In this document: positions 45,922-55,757 of the stretch, in pieces
How the letters are laid out: every line of letters starts with the position of its first letter
Numbering within the stretch: position 1 is the first letter of the stretch
NCBI RefSeq assembly: GCF_900142935.1
Contig: NZ_FSRS01000001.1
Location: 320,001 to 384,000, forward strand
Direction: 5' to 3'
From: Rhodovulum sp. ES.010
GTDB taxonomy: Bacteria > Pseudomonadota > Alphaproteobacteria > Rhodobacterales > Rhodobacteraceae
Length of the DNA: 64,000 nt
Notes under the pieces: generated by a model
The model's database searches: none
What the model was told of the DNA's origin: nothing
Seen by the model: the letters and a program-made list of their open reading frames with translations, nothing else
Made by a program: the position numbers and the translations under genes

Positions 45922-48077
45922 CCCACCGCGTCGGCGAAGGCGCCACGGTAGAGCGACGACAGTTCCGCCAGGGACGCGGCCGCGCCGTCGAAATCGACCA
46001 TGTCGCCGCCGAACCGCCCGACGCAGAGCAGCGGGACGCCCGCCTTTCCGGCCTCGACCATCAGCGCCTCGGCCGAATCGAAGCTCGCGGCGATGAGGTA
46101 GCGCGCCTGGTCCTCACCGAAGAGAAGGGGCGTGTCGGCGAAATCGAGGGTCACGCCGATGCCCGCGGCCTCGGCCATCTCGAAGGCGGCCAGCGCGAGA
46201 CCGCCGTCGGACAGGTCGGTCGCCGCCGCGATCAGCGCGCGGTTCGCGCGGAGAAACGCCCCATGGGCGCGTTCGGCGTCGAGGTCGACATGGGGCGCGT
46301 CGCCGTCCTCGCGGTTGAACACCTTGCGCAGCAGGGCCGATTGGCCGAGATGTCCGTCCGTTTCGCCCAGAACCATCGCGATATGACCGGCCTCCGGCTG
46401 GCCGCCGATCAGGTCGTCGAGATGGTCGAGCAGGCCGACCGCCCCGATGGTCGGCGTGGGCAGGATCGGCTGGCCGTCGGTTTCGTTGTAGAGCGAGACG
46501 TTGCCCGACACGATGGGCATGTCGAGCGCCCGGCACGCCGCGCCGATGCCTTCGATCGCCCCGACGAGCTGGCCCATGATCTCGGGCTTTTCGGGGTTCC
46601 CGAAATTTAGGTTGTCGGTGGCGGCGAGCGGGCGCGCGCCCACCGCGCTGAGGTTGCGGTAGGCCTCGGCCACCGCCTGCTTGCCACCTTCGACGGGGTT
46701 GGCCCGGACGTAGCAGGGATTCACGTCGGCGGTGAAGGCCAGCGCCTTGTCGGTGCCGTGCACGCGGATCACGCCCGCGCCTAGGCCGGGTCTGCGGACG
46801 GTGTCGGCCATGACCTGGGTATCGTATTGCTCGTAGACCCAGTGTTTAGACCCGTGATCGGGGTGGCCGATCAGCGCCTTGAGCCCATCGATGGGGTCGA
46901 TGCCGGGCACGTCCTCGATCGGTGCGGCTGCGGGCGTCGCGACCCAGGGGCGGTCGTATGCCGGCGCGTTGCCCGAGAGCGCCTTGAGCGGCAGGTCGGC
47001 CCAGGTGCGCCCCTTGTGCTCTATGACGAAGCGGTCCTCGTCGATGGTCTCGCCCACGATGGCGAAGTCGAGATCCCACTTGTCGAAGATCGCCTTGGCT
47101 TCGTCCTCCTTCTCGGGCCGCAACACCATCAGCATGCGTTCCTGCGATTCCGAGAGCATCATCTCGTAGGCGGTCATGTTTGCCTCGCGGCAGGGCACGC
47201 GGTCGAGGTCGAGCCGGATGCCCAGCCCCCCCTTGTCGCCCATCTCGACCGCCGAGCAGGTCAGCCCCGCGGCCCCCATGTCCTGGATCGAAATCACCGC
47301 ACCCGAGGCCATGAGTTCCAGGCAGGCCTCCATCAGGCGCTTCTCGGTGAAGGGGTCGCCGACCTGCACCGTGGGGCGTTTCTCCTCGATGCCCTCGTCG
47401 AATTCGGCCGAGGCCATCGTGGCGCCGCCCACGCCGTCGCGGCCGGTCTTGGCGCCGAGATAGACGACCGGCATGCCGACGCCGGAGGCCGCCGAGTAGA
47501 AAATGCTGTCCGCATCGGCCAGACCGGCGGCGAAGGCGTTGACCAGGCAGTTGCCGTTACAGGCGGGGTGGAAACGGACCTCGCCGCCCACGGTCGGCAC
47601 GCCGAAGCAGTTGCCGTACCCGCCGATCCCCTCGACCACGCCATGCACCAGTTGCCGCGTCTTGGGATGGCTCACCTCGCCGAAACTCAGCGCGTTCATC
47701 GCCGCGACGGGCCGCGCCCCCATCGTGAAGACGTCGCGCAGGATACCGCCCACGCCCGTCGCCGCGCCCTGGTAGGGCTCGATGTAACTTGGGTGGTTGT
47801 GGCTCTCCATCTTGAACACCACGGCCTGCCCGTCGCCGATATCGACGACGCCCGCGTTCTCTCCGGGGCCGCAGATGACCTGGGGCCCTTCGGTCGGCAG
47901 GGTGCGCAGCCATCTCTTGGACGACTTGTAGGAACAATGCTCGTTCCACATTGCCGAAAAGATGCCGAGTTCGGTGAAGGTCGGACCGCGGTTCAACAGC
48001 CTCAGGATCTCGGCATATTCCTCCGGTTTCAGCCCGTGTGCCTCGATCAGCTCGTCGGTGATCGCCGGTTCCTGCAT
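45918..48077 (-). CDS. purL: Phosphoribosylformylglycinamidine synthase subunit PurL
   Basis: ATP-dependent synthetase subunit of purine synthesis that forms FGAM from FGAR, using ammonia from PurQ. The 719-residue length is the small PurL type. Features: [14 protein letters not shown], the nucleotide segment [36 protein letters not shown], and [14 protein letters not shown] in the second half. The ATG at [16 protein letters not shown] is the normal start. purS and purQ are not in the window; bolA, the small membrane gene and grxD follow downstream, an order seen in Rhodobacterales. Confidence 0.95.
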   Translation of the reverse strand: MQEPAITDELIEAHGLKPEEYAEILRLLNRGPTFTELGIFSAMWNEHCSYKSSKRWLRTLPTEGPQVICGPGENAGVVDIGDGQAVVFKMESHNHPSYIEPYQGAATGVGGILRDVFTMGARPVAAMNALSFGEVSHPKTRQLVHGVVEGIGGYGNCFGVPTVGGEVRFHPACNGNCLVNAFAAGLADADSIFYSAASGVGMPVVYLGAKTGRDGVGGATMASAEFDEGIEEKRPTVQVGDPFTEKRLMEACLELMASGAVISIQDMGAAGLTCSAVEMGDKGGLGIRLDLDRVPCREANMTAYEMMLSESQERMLMVLRPEKEDEAKAIFDKWDLDFAIVGETIDEDRFVIEHKGRTWADLPLKALSGNAPAYDRPWVATPAAAPIEDVPGIDPIDGLKALIGHPDHGSKHWVYEQYDTQVMADTVRRPGLGAGVIRVHGTDKALAFTADVNPCYVRANPVEGGKQAVAEAYRNLSAVGARPLAATDNLNFGNPEKPEIMGQLVGAIEGIGAACRALDMPIVSGNVSLYNETDGQPILPTPTIGAVGLLDHLDDLIGGQPEAGHIAMVLGETDGHLGQSALLRKVFNREDGDAPHVDLDAERAHGAFLRANRALIAAATDLSDGGLALAAFEMAEAAGIGVTLDFADTPLLFGEDQARYLIAASFDSAEALMVEAGKAGVPLLCVGRFGGDMVDFDGAAASLAELSSLYRGAFADAVG

Positions 48078-48142
48078 CGATCTTCCCCATTCCGCCAGAT
48101 GCGCGCTGTTTAGGCCATGGCGCCGGGCAGGGGAAGGGGCGC

Positions 48143-48952
48143 TCAGCCGTCGATGCGCGCGCCCATCTCGGCCAGGGCGCGCTGATAGACGCTGGCCGCG
48201 TTCCACTCGCCAAGCACCTCGTAGTTTCGGGTGCCGGGCTGGTAGGGCTGTCCGGGCCGCCAGCCCTTCTGGCGCAGGTAGTTCGCCGTCGAGGCCAGCG
48301 CGTCCACCACGTTGCCCAGGTCGACCCGCCCGTCGCCGTTGCCGTCACGGCCATATTTCAGGGCGTTGCCCGGCAGGAACTGGGTATGGCCAAGCTCGCC
48401 ATGCATCGCGCCGATGCTGCCCGGCGACATCATGCCCCGGTCGATCATCTTCAGCGCCCCGATCAGGTGCGGGGTGAAGAAATCCGGCCGCCGGCAGTCA
48501 TAGGCAAGCGTGGCCGTGGCGTTCAGGACGTTGGCGTCGCCCATGAAGCCGCCGAAGCCGGTTTCCATGCCGTGAATCGCGATCAGGACGCCTGCGGGCA
48601 CGCCATAGGCCCGTTCGAGCGCGGCGTAGAAGGCGGGGTTCTGCGCCTTGCGCTGGCGTCCCTGCTGCACGATCACGTCGCAGCCGCGCTTCTGGCAAAA
48701 CTGGGCGTAACTCAGCTTGAAGCTGCGCTGGTTGCGGTCGGCATTGATGGTGCGCTGCGCGTATTGTGTGGCGGCCAGCGCCGCGAGGCCGCGCTGGCCC
48801 ACGCCGGCGCGGCGGGCTTCGTCCGCGAAGGTCTGCTTCCAGGCCGCAAATCCGGCGGAAGAGGTCCCGCAGGGCGCGGCGAGAGCCGCCGGCGGGAGGC
48901 AGGCCGCGGCGAGAAACGCGAGAAACGGAAGAAAAAACGCACGCGAACGCAT
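48143..48952 (-). CDS. Lytic murein transglycosylase (MltB/SLT_2 type)
   Basis: Periplasmic peptidoglycan-cleaving enzyme of 269 residues. A signal peptide ([20 protein letters not shown]) with a possible but non-ideal lipobox (LAAAC) precedes the transglycosylase domain. The catalytic Glu is in [21 protein letters not shown], with [20 protein letters not shown] and [28 protein letters not shown] as further MltB-family signatures. The ATG at 48952 gives the signal peptide directly. Confidence 0.9.
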   Translation of the reverse strand: MRSRAFFLPFLAFLAAACLPPAALAAPCGTSSAGFAAWKQTFADEARRAGVGQRGLAALAATQYAQRTINADRNQRSFKLSYAQFCQKRGCDVIVQQGRQRKAQNPAFYAALERAYGVPAGVLIAIHGMETGFGGFMGDANVLNATATLAYDCRRPDFFTPHLIGALKMIDRGMMSPGSIGAMHGELGHTQFLPGNALKYGRDGNGDGRVDLGNVVDALASTANYLRQKGWRPGQPYQPGTRNYEVLGEWNAASVYQRALAEMGARIDG

Positions 48953-49069
48953 CGGCTCCCCCAACGAATGCGCCTGAATCATAGCGCGCGCGGCGCCGTA
49001 GCCCAATGGCGCGCTAGGCATTTCCGTGGACCGACGGCGCGGAGGCCACAGGGTCGCCGGGGCCAGGGG

Positions 49070-52000
49070 CTATTCCGCCGCCGCCCGAAGGCCCGCGCCG
49101 CCCGAGCGGATTGTCGCCAGCAGTTCTGCGCGCCGGGCTTCGGCCTCGTCCTCCGCGGTCCGCTTCACCGGGCCGAAGCCCCGGACCTTCAGCGGCAGCT
49201 CGGCCAAGGCCACGGCAGCGTCGCGCGTTTCGGGGCGCACCGTGTCCAGCACCTCGCGCGTGTCCGCCTCATACCGTCGGATCGCCGCGCGCTCGCGCCG
49301 CCGCTCGGCCTGCCAGCCGAACGGGTCGACCGGCGTGCCCCGCAGGCGCCGCATCGCCGCGAGCGCCTTGAATGCATGGCCCATCCACGGCCCGAAGCGG
49401 CGCTTTCTGGGCCGCCCGTCCGGACCCTTGCCGCCAAGGAAGGGCGGCGCCAGCAGGTAGGTGACCTCGAAATCCCCCGAGAACTCGGCCCGCGCCTTTT
49501 CGGCGGTTGCCAGGTGAAGCCTTGCGACTTCGTATTCGTCCTTATAGGCCAGCAGCTTGTGGTAACCTTTCGCGATGGCTTCGCGAAGCCGCGGGTCCTC
49601 GGCACGGTCCACCAGCTTGCGGTAGCGGCGGGCCAGCCGGGCAGACTGGTAATCGCGCAGCTGCGCCTCGCGGAAGGCGATCTTCTCGGCCAGCGTCTTC
49701 GGCTTCTCCACGGTTTCGCAAGCGATGACCCGTGCCGCGGCCTCGGGGCTCTCGGCCGCCCAGCGCCCGATCTCGAAGGCGCGTTTGTTGCCCGCGACCG
49801 CCGCGCCGTTCAACTCTATCGCGCGGGTGATCGCATCGAGCGACAGCGGCAGGAGCCCGCGCTGCCAGGCCGCGCCGGCGACGATCATGTTGGCGAAGAT
49901 CGTGTCGCCCATGAGACGGCGCGACAGTTCCGTCGTATCGAGGAACTGAACGCGGTCCTTCAGACGGCGTTCGAGGCTCAACCTCAGCCGGTCCGACGGC
50001 ACCCGGAACTCCGGGTCGCGGGTGAAGGCGCCGGTGACGATGTCGTGGGAATTGACCACGGCCCCCGTGCGCCCGCTGGTCATCAGCCCGATGGTATTGG
50101 CCCCGGCCGTGACCACGAGATCGCCGCCGATCACCGCGTCGGCCTCGCCGGTGGCCACCCGAATCGCGCCGATATCCGCCGGTGTCCCGGCGATCCGGCA
50201 ATGGATGTGCACTGCGCCGCCCTTCTGGGCAAGGCCGGCCATCTCCATCATCCCCGCCCCCTTGCCGTCGACATGGGCGGCCATCGCGAGGACTGCGCCG
50301 ATGGTCACCGCCCCGGTGCCGCCGACACCGGTGATGACCACGTTGAACGTGCCGTCGATGGGCGGCAATTCCGGCACGGGCAGATCGCCGATCTCGATCT
50401 CCACCGACGCTTCCTTGCGCACCGCCGCGCCCTTCAGCGTGACGAAGGACGGGCAGAACCCCTTGAGGCAGGAGAAATCCTTGTTGCAGGCGGACTGGTC
50501 GATGGCCCGCTTGCGGTCAAGCTCCGTTTCCACCGGCACGATGGCCACGCAGTTCGACTGCACCCCGCAATCGCCGCAGCCCTCGCAGACATCGGTATTG
50601 ATGAAGACGCGCGTGTCGGGGTCGGGGAAGGCGCCCTTTTTGCGGCGGCGGCGTTTCTCGGCGGCGCAGGTCTGGACGTAGACGATGGCGGTCACGCCCT
50701 CCAGTTTCTGCAACTCGTCCTGCACCTGCATCAGCTCCGCGCGCGGGCGGCAGGCGACGCCTTTCGGGAAACTGCGCGGGTCGAGATCTTCCTTCTCGTC
50801 ATAGACCACGTCCACGCGCCGGACCCCGGCGGCCAGCAGTTCGGCGACGATTTGCTCGGGGCCGAGCCCGCCATCGTTGCCCTGGCCGCCGGTCATCGCC
50901 ACGGCGTCATTGTAGAGGATCTTGTAGGTGATGTTGGTGCCGGCCGCGATGGCAGCATGGATCGCGAGCCGGCCCGAATGGTTGTAGGTGCCGTCGCCGA
51001 GGTTCTGGAAAACGTGCGGCCGGGTCGAGAACGGCGCTTCGCCGATCCAGTTCGCGCCCTCGGCCCCCATATGGGTGTAGCCGCTGGTTTCGCGGTCCAT
51101 CCACAGCGCCATGATGTGGCAGCCGATCCCTGCATAGGCGCGGCTGCCTTCGGGCAACTTGGTTGAGGTGTTATGCGGGCAGCCTGCGCAGAAATAGGGC
51201 AGGCGCGCGGCCAGGTCCTCGGCATTGTCGGCCCGGCGCGCCTCGCGGATGCGCGATAGCGCGGCCTCCAGCGCCTCCGAGCCGCGCTCCTCTTCGATGA
51301 GGATCTCGCCCAGCCTCTCGGCGATCATGATGGGGTCGAGCGCGTAGCGAGTGGGGAAGAGTTCCTCATCCCGGTCGTTCTTCCAGCCGTAAATGCGACG
51401 GCCGCGCCGGTCGTGGAAGATCGCCTCCTTGGCCTGCACCTCGATCAGCTTGCGCTTCTCCTCCACGCAGACGATCAGGTCGAGACCCTCCGCGAAGTCC
51501 GCGAATCCCTTCATGTCGAGCGGGAAGGTCTGGCCCACCTTGTAGCAGGTGAGGCCCAGGCGCTCGGCCTCGGCCGCGTCGATGCCGAGCAGCCCCAGCG
51601 CGCTGACGAGGTCGAGCCAGTTCTTGCCGGCCGCCACCAGCCCGATCTTGGCGCCGGGTTTCCCCCAGAGCCGCTTGTCGATCCTGTTCGCGTGGGCAAA
51701 GGCTTCGGCGGCGAACCTCTTGTAATCGATCATGCGCGCCTCCTGCGGCACCCAGTGATCGTTCAGCCGGATGTTCAGCCCACCCTCGGGCATCTGGAAC
51801 TCGGGTGTGACGAAGGACATGCGGTCGGGCCGGCCATCGACCACGGAGGTGACCTCGACGGTGTCCTTCATCAGCTTGAGCCCGGCCCAGACGCCCGCAT
51901 AACGCGAGAGTTGATAGCCGTAGAGCCCGTAATCGAGAATTTCCTGTACGCCCGCGGGCGATAGCACCGGCATGTAGGCATCGACCATCGCCCAGTCCGA

Positions 52001-52474
52001 CTGGTGGCAGGTGGTGGAAGATTCGCCGGTATGGTCGTCGCCCATTGCCATCAGCACGCCGCCGTTGGGCGAGGTGCCCGCCATGTTGGCGTGGCGCATC
52101 ACGTCGCCCGAGCGATCGACCCCCGGCCCCTTGCCGTACCAGAGGCCGAACACGCCGTCATACTTGCCTTCGCCGCGTAGTTCGGCCTGTTGGGTGCCCC
52201 AGAGCGCCGTCGCCGCGAGGTCCTCATTGAGCCCCGGCTGGAAGACGACGTTCGCGGCCTCGAGATCGGCCTTCGCGCGGGCCAGCTGCATGTCGACCGC
52301 GCCGAGCGGCGAGCCGCGATAGCCGGTGACGTAGCCGGCGGTGTTCAGCCCCGCGGAACGGTCGCGCGCCTTTTGCATCAGCATCAGGCGCACCAGCGCC
52401 TGGGTGCCATTGAGCAGCACCGGAGATTTGGAAAGATCGTAGCGATCGTGCAGGCTTATGTCCTGTCGGGTCAT
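49070..52474 (-). CDS. Indolepyruvate:ferredoxin oxidoreductase, fused alpha-beta
   Basis: Thiamine-diphosphate enzyme of 1134 residues that oxidatively decarboxylates indolepyruvate or related aryl-pyruvates to acyl-CoA. The N-terminal pyrimidine-binding half has GYVTGYRGSPLGAVDMQL; the TPP-binding region has FCAGCPHNTSTKLP and MTGGQGNDGG. The ferredoxin-like cluster motif is VCEGCGDCGVQSNC with SACNKDFSCLKGFCPSF. The C-terminal IorB-like gamma domain begins about residue 720 (FNVVITGVGGTGAVTIG). The fused form of about 1130-1160 residues is usual in proteobacteria. A divergent LysR-type gene with a palindromic site lies upstream. Confidence 0.92.
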   Translation of the reverse strand: MTRQDISLHDRYDLSKSPVLLNGTQALVRLMLMQKARDRSAGLNTAGYVTGYRGSPLGAVDMQLARAKADLEAANVVFQPGLNEDLAATALWGTQQAELRGEGKYDGVFGLWYGKGPGVDRSGDVMRHANMAGTSPNGGVLMAMGDDHTGESSTTCHQSDWAMVDAYMPVLSPAGVQEILDYGLYGYQLSRYAGVWAGLKLMKDTVEVTSVVDGRPDRMSFVTPEFQMPEGGLNIRLNDHWVPQEARMIDYKRFAAEAFAHANRIDKRLWGKPGAKIGLVAAGKNWLDLVSALGLLGIDAAEAERLGLTCYKVGQTFPLDMKGFADFAEGLDLIVCVEEKRKLIEVQAKEAIFHDRRGRRIYGWKNDRDEELFPTRYALDPIMIAERLGEILIEEERGSEALEAALSRIREARRADNAEDLAARLPYFCAGCPHNTSTKLPEGSRAYAGIGCHIMALWMDRETSGYTHMGAEGANWIGEAPFSTRPHVFQNLGDGTYNHSGRLAIHAAIAAGTNITYKILYNDAVAMTGGQGNDGGLGPEQIVAELLAAGVRRVDVVYDEKEDLDPRSFPKGVACRPRAELMQVQDELQKLEGVTAIVYVQTCAAEKRRRRKKGAFPDPDTRVFINTDVCEGCGDCGVQSNCVAIVPVETELDRKRAIDQSACNKDFSCLKGFCPSFVTLKGAAVRKEASVEIEIGDLPVPELPPIDGTFNVVITGVGGTGAVTIGAVLAMAAHVDGKGAGMMEMAGLAQKGGAVHIHCRIAGTPADIGAIRVATGEADAVIGGDLVVTAGANTIGLMTSGRTGAVVNSHDIVTGAFTRDPEFRVPSDRLRLSLERRLKDRVQFLDTTELSRRLMGDTIFANMIVAGAAWQRGLLPLSLDAITRAIELNGAAVAGNKRAFEIGRWAAESPEAAARVIACETVEKPKTLAEKIAFREAQLRDYQSARLARRYRKLVDRAEDPRLREAIAKGYHKLLAYKDEYEVARLHLATAEKARAEFSGDFEVTYLLAPPFLGGKGPDGRPRKRRFGPWMGHAFKALAAMRRLRGTPVDPFGWQAERRRERAAIRRYEADTREVLDTVRPETRDAAVALAELPLKVRGFGPVKRTAEDEAEARRAELLATIRSGGAGLRAAAE

Positions 52475-52510
52475 GGTCGCCCCTCCCGTGGCGTGGCGTT
52501 ACTGCTATGT

Positions 52511-52531
52511 TAGGTCAAAAGTCATGACCTA
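52511..52531. promoter_or_regulatory. Palindromic operator candidate between the oxidoreductase and LysR genes
   Basis: Perfect inverted repeat TAGGTCA (52511-52517), 7-bp centre, TGACCTA (52525-52531), in the 155-bp gap between divergent genes and 37 bp from the oxidoreductase start codon. A second, weaker repeat TCTCC ... GGAGA lies at 52553-52572. Both suit a LysR-type dimer site. Confidence 0.55.
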
Positions 52532-52629
52532 CAAAATCAATTCCTTGCCACATCTCCATTTGCAATCGGAGAAATGAGACCTGTAGGAAACTTGCGCGTA
52601 GGTGATAGCAGCTTTGCAGGACTTGCAGG

Positions 52630-53535
52630 ATGGATTGGGACAAGCTCAGGATCTTTCATGCCGTGGCGGATGCCGGGAGCCTGACCCATGCCGGCGAAAC
52701 CTTGCACCTGTCGCAATCCGCCGTTTCGCGCCAGATTCGCGCCCTTGAAGAGGCGTTGGGCTCGACGCTTTTCCACCGCCACGCGCGCGGGCTGATTCTC
52801 ACCGAGCAGGGCGAACTTCTGTTCGATGCCTCCAGCGCCATGAGCAAGCGGCTGGAGGCGGCGGTGGCGCGCATCCGCGACAGCGTGGAAGAGGTCTTCG
52901 GCGAGTTGCGGGTGACCACGACCACCGGCTTCGGCTCGCTATGGCTGGCCAAGCGCCTGCCCATGCTCTACGAGCGCTACCCCGAGCTCAAGATCGACCT
53001 GATGCTCGAGGAGAACGTGCTCGACCTGCCGATGCGCGAGGCCGATGTCGCGATCCGCATGAAGGAACCCAGCCAAGCGGATCTGATCCGGCTGCGCCTG
53101 ATGAGCGTCAGGATGCGGCTTTACGCAACGCAGCCCTACCTGGACGCGCATGGCACGCCCGCCACGATGGACGATCTCGGCACGCATCGCCTGATCTGCC
53201 AGAACACAAGTTCGACCCAGGTCAGCGCAGGCGCGCGCCTAGTCCGCGAACTGATGACCCACGATATCCGGTCGACGCTGACCGTGAACAACTATTTCGG
53301 CGTGCTGCAGGCGGTGCTGAACGGGCTGGGGATCGGGGTGCTGCCGGACTACGTGACCGAGGATCATCCCCAGCTTGTGCGCGTCCTCGACACCGTCGAG
53401 TCGAATGAGGTGCCTGTCTTCCTAGCCTACCCGGAAGAACTGCGTGCCTCGCGCCGGATCGCGGCGTTCCGTGAGTTCATCACAGAGCAGATCACGCAGA
53501 AGCGGCAGCGCGAGAAGGACACGTCAAGATTGTGA
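52630..53535 (+). CDS. LysR-family transcriptional regulator (divergent from indolepyruvate oxidoreductase)
   Basis: A 301-residue LysR-type regulator: MDWDKLRIFHAVADAGSLTHAGETLHLSQSAVSRQIRALEE (in part) is the DNA-binding domain, followed by the effector domain with TTTTGFGSLWLAKRLPMLYERYPEL. It looks like the type that binds amino-acid or aromatic effectors. Divergent arrangement over a shared operator suggests it controls the oxidoreductase gene and itself; the effector is unknown. Confidence 0.9.
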   Translation: MDWDKLRIFHAVADAGSLTHAGETLHLSQSAVSRQIRALEEALGSTLFHRHARGLILTEQGELLFDASSAMSKRLEAAVARIRDSVEEVFGELRVTTTTGFGSLWLAKRLPMLYERYPELKIDLMLEENVLDLPMREADVAIRMKEPSQADLIRLRLMSVRMRLYATQPYLDAHGTPATMDDLGTHRLICQNTSSTQVSAGARLVRELMTHDIRSTLTVNNYFGVLQAVLNGLGIGVLPDYVTEDHPQLVRVLDTVESNEVPVFLAYPEELRASRRIAAFREFITEQITQKRQREKDTSRL

Positions 53536-53583
53536 GATATCTGTCACACGCATGACGGACATGCCGATTCGCTACTATTTTTG

Positions 53584-53692
53584 TGTTGAACCTGAGGCTG
53601 AGCGTCCATAATTGCTTGGGCGAAGGCGGAACTAGCTTTCGTCTTTACCTCCCTGTTGGACTTGGGCCGAGCTTTTGCTCGGCCTTTTTTTT
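53584..53692 (+). ncRNA. Candidate trans-acting small RNA with CCUCCC motif (suhB/MmgR-like)
   Basis: A perfect Rho-independent terminator (GGCCGAGC-TTTT-GCTCGGCC followed by eight T, 53665-53692) closes a segment that has no coding gene in front of it. Promoter-like ATGACG (53552-53557), 17-bp spacer, CTATTT (53575-53580) puts the 5' end near 53585. Just before the terminator hairpin, TTTACCTCCCTGTTGGAC (53644-53661) carries an unpaired CCUCCC, able to pair with ribosome-binding sites; imperfect pairing is possible between CGAAG (53621-53625) and CTTTCG (53636-53641). This layout (5' hairpin, exposed U-rich CCUCCC, terminator) matches the alphaproteobacterial suhB/MmgR family as I remember it, which affects polymer storage in Sinorhizobium. 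Family membership is unproven. The rest of the gap (53693-53914) holds no feature I can support. Confidence 0.65.
53665..53692 (+). terminator. Terminator of the candidate small RNA
   Basis: Eight perfect base pairs GGCCGAGC/GCTCGGCC, a TTTT loop and eight consecutive T residues: the strongest intrinsic terminator in the window. Confidence 0.92.
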
Positions 53693-53914
53693 CAGCACGC
53701 CGGTTGCTGGCATTTTGGGCGCTTTGGTGGGGCGGTTGCCCGGGTTCTATGCGGCGCGCGGGCGCTTGCTGCGGTCTTGGCCACGGATTAGCGAGCGCGA
53801 ATTGCTTCCGTGGCGCCGTGGTGCTGCGTGCGCAACCCTCTTTGACGGCGCGGCGTTTTGGTGTACGCCCGCCGGATACCGGGGGAACGGGCGAGACGAC
53901 GGACGGGAACGGGC

Positions 53915-54787
53915 ATGCGGGGCCATGTCGCGCGTGACATCAGCTACGCGAGTTCCGCGCAGACGCGGGGCGGACGCGCATTCATCCGGATGCTCGAGAA
54001 CGCCACGGGGCGGATCGGGCTGATCCGCCGGGCCAGGGGCTACGAGCTGGAGGTCGAACGGGGGCGCGACTTCTGGGAGGTGATGGTCGACCGCTATGGT
54101 CTCAGCCTCGACATCGTGGCGGGCAGCATAGGCAACATCCCCGCCAGTGGTCCGCTGATCCTGATCGCGAACCACCCCTACGGCATCCTCGACGGGCTTG
54201 TGATGGGGCATATCCTCAGCCGCGTTCGGGGCGATTTCCGCATCCTCGCGAATTCCGTCTTCCGCAAGGCCGAGGCGTTGAACCGGATCATCCTGCCGAT
54301 CGACTTCGGCGAGTCGCGGGGTGCCATCCAAGAGAACATCCGCACTCGCAAGGCGGCACTCACCTACCTTGCCGAGGGCGGTGCCATCGGCGTGTTTCCG
54401 GGGGGCACGGTCTCGACTTCGGCGCGTCCGTTTTCCTGCCCGATGGACCCGGGGTGGCGCAGCTTCACCGCGCGAATGGTGGCAAAGTCGGGCGCAACCG
54501 TCGTGCCGATCTTCTTCGACGGGCACAATTCGCGGCTGTTCCAGCTTGCCAGCCACCTGCATGAGACATTGCGCCTTGCGCTTCTGATCAAGGAATTCCG
54601 CACGCGTGTCGACGAGCCGGTCCGCGTGGTGATCGGCGAGCCAATCGACAGGGCGCGGCTGAATGCCCTTGGGGGGGATACCAAGGCGATGATGGATTTC
54701 CTGCGCAACTCCACATATGAATTATCGCCGAGTCCTCTCAAGTCGTTGGATTACGGCTACGAGTTCGACCAGAAGCGCAGGGCGTGA
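53915..54787 (+). CDS. Lysophospholipid acyltransferase family protein
   Basis: A 290-residue PlsC-like acyltransferase. Motif I is [17 protein letters not shown] (His and Asp separated by five residues, NHPxGxxDG type, as in ornithine-lipid or hemolysin-like acyltransferases rather than the HX4D of PlsC), motif II-like [25 protein letters not shown], and motif [18 protein letters not shown]. The substrate is unknown. The ATG at 53915 begins [15 protein letters not shown]; a longer frame upstream is Arg-rich. murI follows after 4 bp, so the two are an operon. Confidence 0.82.
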   Translation: MRGHVARDISYASSAQTRGGRAFIRMLENATGRIGLIRRARGYELEVERGRDFWEVMVDRYGLSLDIVAGSIGNIPASGPLILIANHPYGILDGLVMGHILSRVRGDFRILANSVFRKAEALNRIILPIDFGESRGAIQENIRTRKAALTYLAEGGAIGVFPGGTVSTSARPFSCPMDPGWRSFTARMVAKSGATVVPIFFDGHNSRLFQLASHLHETLRLALLIKEFRTRVDEPVRVVIGEPIDRARLNALGGDTKAMMDFLRNSTYELSPSPLKSLDYGYEFDQKRRA

Positions 54788-54791
54788 GGGA

Positions 54792-55604
54792 ATGGCGGTT
54801 GGAATTTTCGACTCGGGGCTGGGCGGGCTGACCGTGCTGGAGGCCGTCACCCGACGGCTGCCGCAGGTGCCTTTCGTCTATTTCGGCGACAATGCCCACG
54901 CGCCCTACGGCGTGCGCGATGCCGAGAACGTGTACGGCCTGACAACGGCGGGTGTGAGCCGGCTGTTCGGTGCCGGGTGCGATCTGGTCATCCTGGCCTG
55001 CAATACCGCGTCGGCGGCGGCGCTGCGGCGCATGCAGGAGAACTGGGTTCCCTCGGACAAGCGGGTGCTGGGCGTCTTCGTGCCGCTGATCGAGGCGCTG
55101 ACCGAGCGGCAGTGGGGCGACAACAGCCCCCCGCGCGAGGTCGCGGTGAAGCATGTCGCGTTGTTCGCCACGCCGGCAACCGTGGCGAGTCGCGCGTTTC
55201 AGCGCGAACTGGCGTTCCGGGCCATCGGGGTGGATGTCGAGGCCCAACCCTGTGGCGGCCTCGTCGATGCCATTGAGGAGGGCGACGAGATCCTGGCCGA
55301 AGCGCTGGTGCGCAGCCATGTCGAGGCGCTGAAGCGGCGGATGCCCCACCCGGAAGCCGCGATCCTCGGCTGCACGCACTACCCGCTGATGGAAGCCGCC
55401 TTCCAGGAGGCGCTGGGGCCGGATGTGGCCGTCTACTCCCAGGCCAACCTCGTCGCCGAGAGCCTTGCCGATTACCTCGGCCGCCACCCCGACATGCTGG
55501 GGCCCGGCGATGAGGGGATGTTCCTGACCACCGGCAACCCGGCTGCGGTGTCGAACAAGGCGACGCAGTTCCTGCGTCGACGCATCAAGTTCCGCGCTGC
55601 CTGA
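54792..55604 (+). CDS. murI: Glutamate racemase
   Basis: Supplies D-glutamate for peptidoglycan. The 270-residue product shows [15 protein letters not shown] (Asp7/Ser8), the first catalytic Cys in [12 protein letters not shown] (Cys70), [15 protein letters not shown] and the second Cys in [13 protein letters not shown]. The ATG stands 8 bp behind GAGGG. The C-terminal [10 protein letters not shown] end is usual in the group. Confidence 0.94.
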   Translation: MAVGIFDSGLGGLTVLEAVTRRLPQVPFVYFGDNAHAPYGVRDAENVYGLTTAGVSRLFGAGCDLVILACNTASAAALRRMQENWVPSDKRVLGVFVPLIEALTERQWGDNSPPREVAVKHVALFATPATVASRAFQRELAFRAIGVDVEAQPCGGLVDAIEEGDEILAEALVRSHVEALKRRMPHPEAAILGCTHYPLMEAAFQEALGPDVAVYSQANLVAESLADYLGRHPDMLGPGDEGMFLTTGNPAAVSNKATQFLRRRIKFRAA

Positions 55605-55616
55605 GCCATGCGCATG

Positions 55617-55646
55617 CCGGGATGCGGACCTGATCCCGGTGCGGGT
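55617..55646 (+). terminator. Possible terminator after murI
   Basis: Stem CCGGGAT (55617-55623), 9-nt loop, ATCCCGG (55633-55639), followed by TGCGGGTTT. The U-run is weak, so this is only a probable terminator. Confidence 0.4.
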
Positions 55647-55680
55647 TTATAAGAGTTCCAAGAATGTCTACACGCAAGGC

Positions 55681-55734
55681 AAGCTTACGCTTGTAGACAA
55701 GCTTACGCTTGTAGACAAGCTTACGCATGTAGAA
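55681..55734. repeat. Three 18-bp tandem repeats upstream of the VPLPA-CTERM gene
   Basis: AAGCTTACGCTTGTAGAC occurs twice exactly (55681-55698, 55699-55716) and a third time with two changes (AAGCTTACGCATGTAGAA, 55717-55734). GTCTACA just before (55667-55673) is the reverse complement of the unit's TGTAGAC end. The block ends 24 bp before the start codon of the VPLPA-CTERM gene. Confidence 0.9.
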
Positions 55735-55757
55735 CTGGTCTTGTGTGAGGACATGAC

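Noticed and set aside
53583-54023. Open frame overlapping the small RNA and its terminator
   Set aside because: It would translate through a perfect terminator with a poly-Phe stretch; the sequence has no protein-like character.
55681-55734. CRISPR array
   Set aside because: Repeats of 18 bp are contiguous without spacers and no cas genes are nearby.
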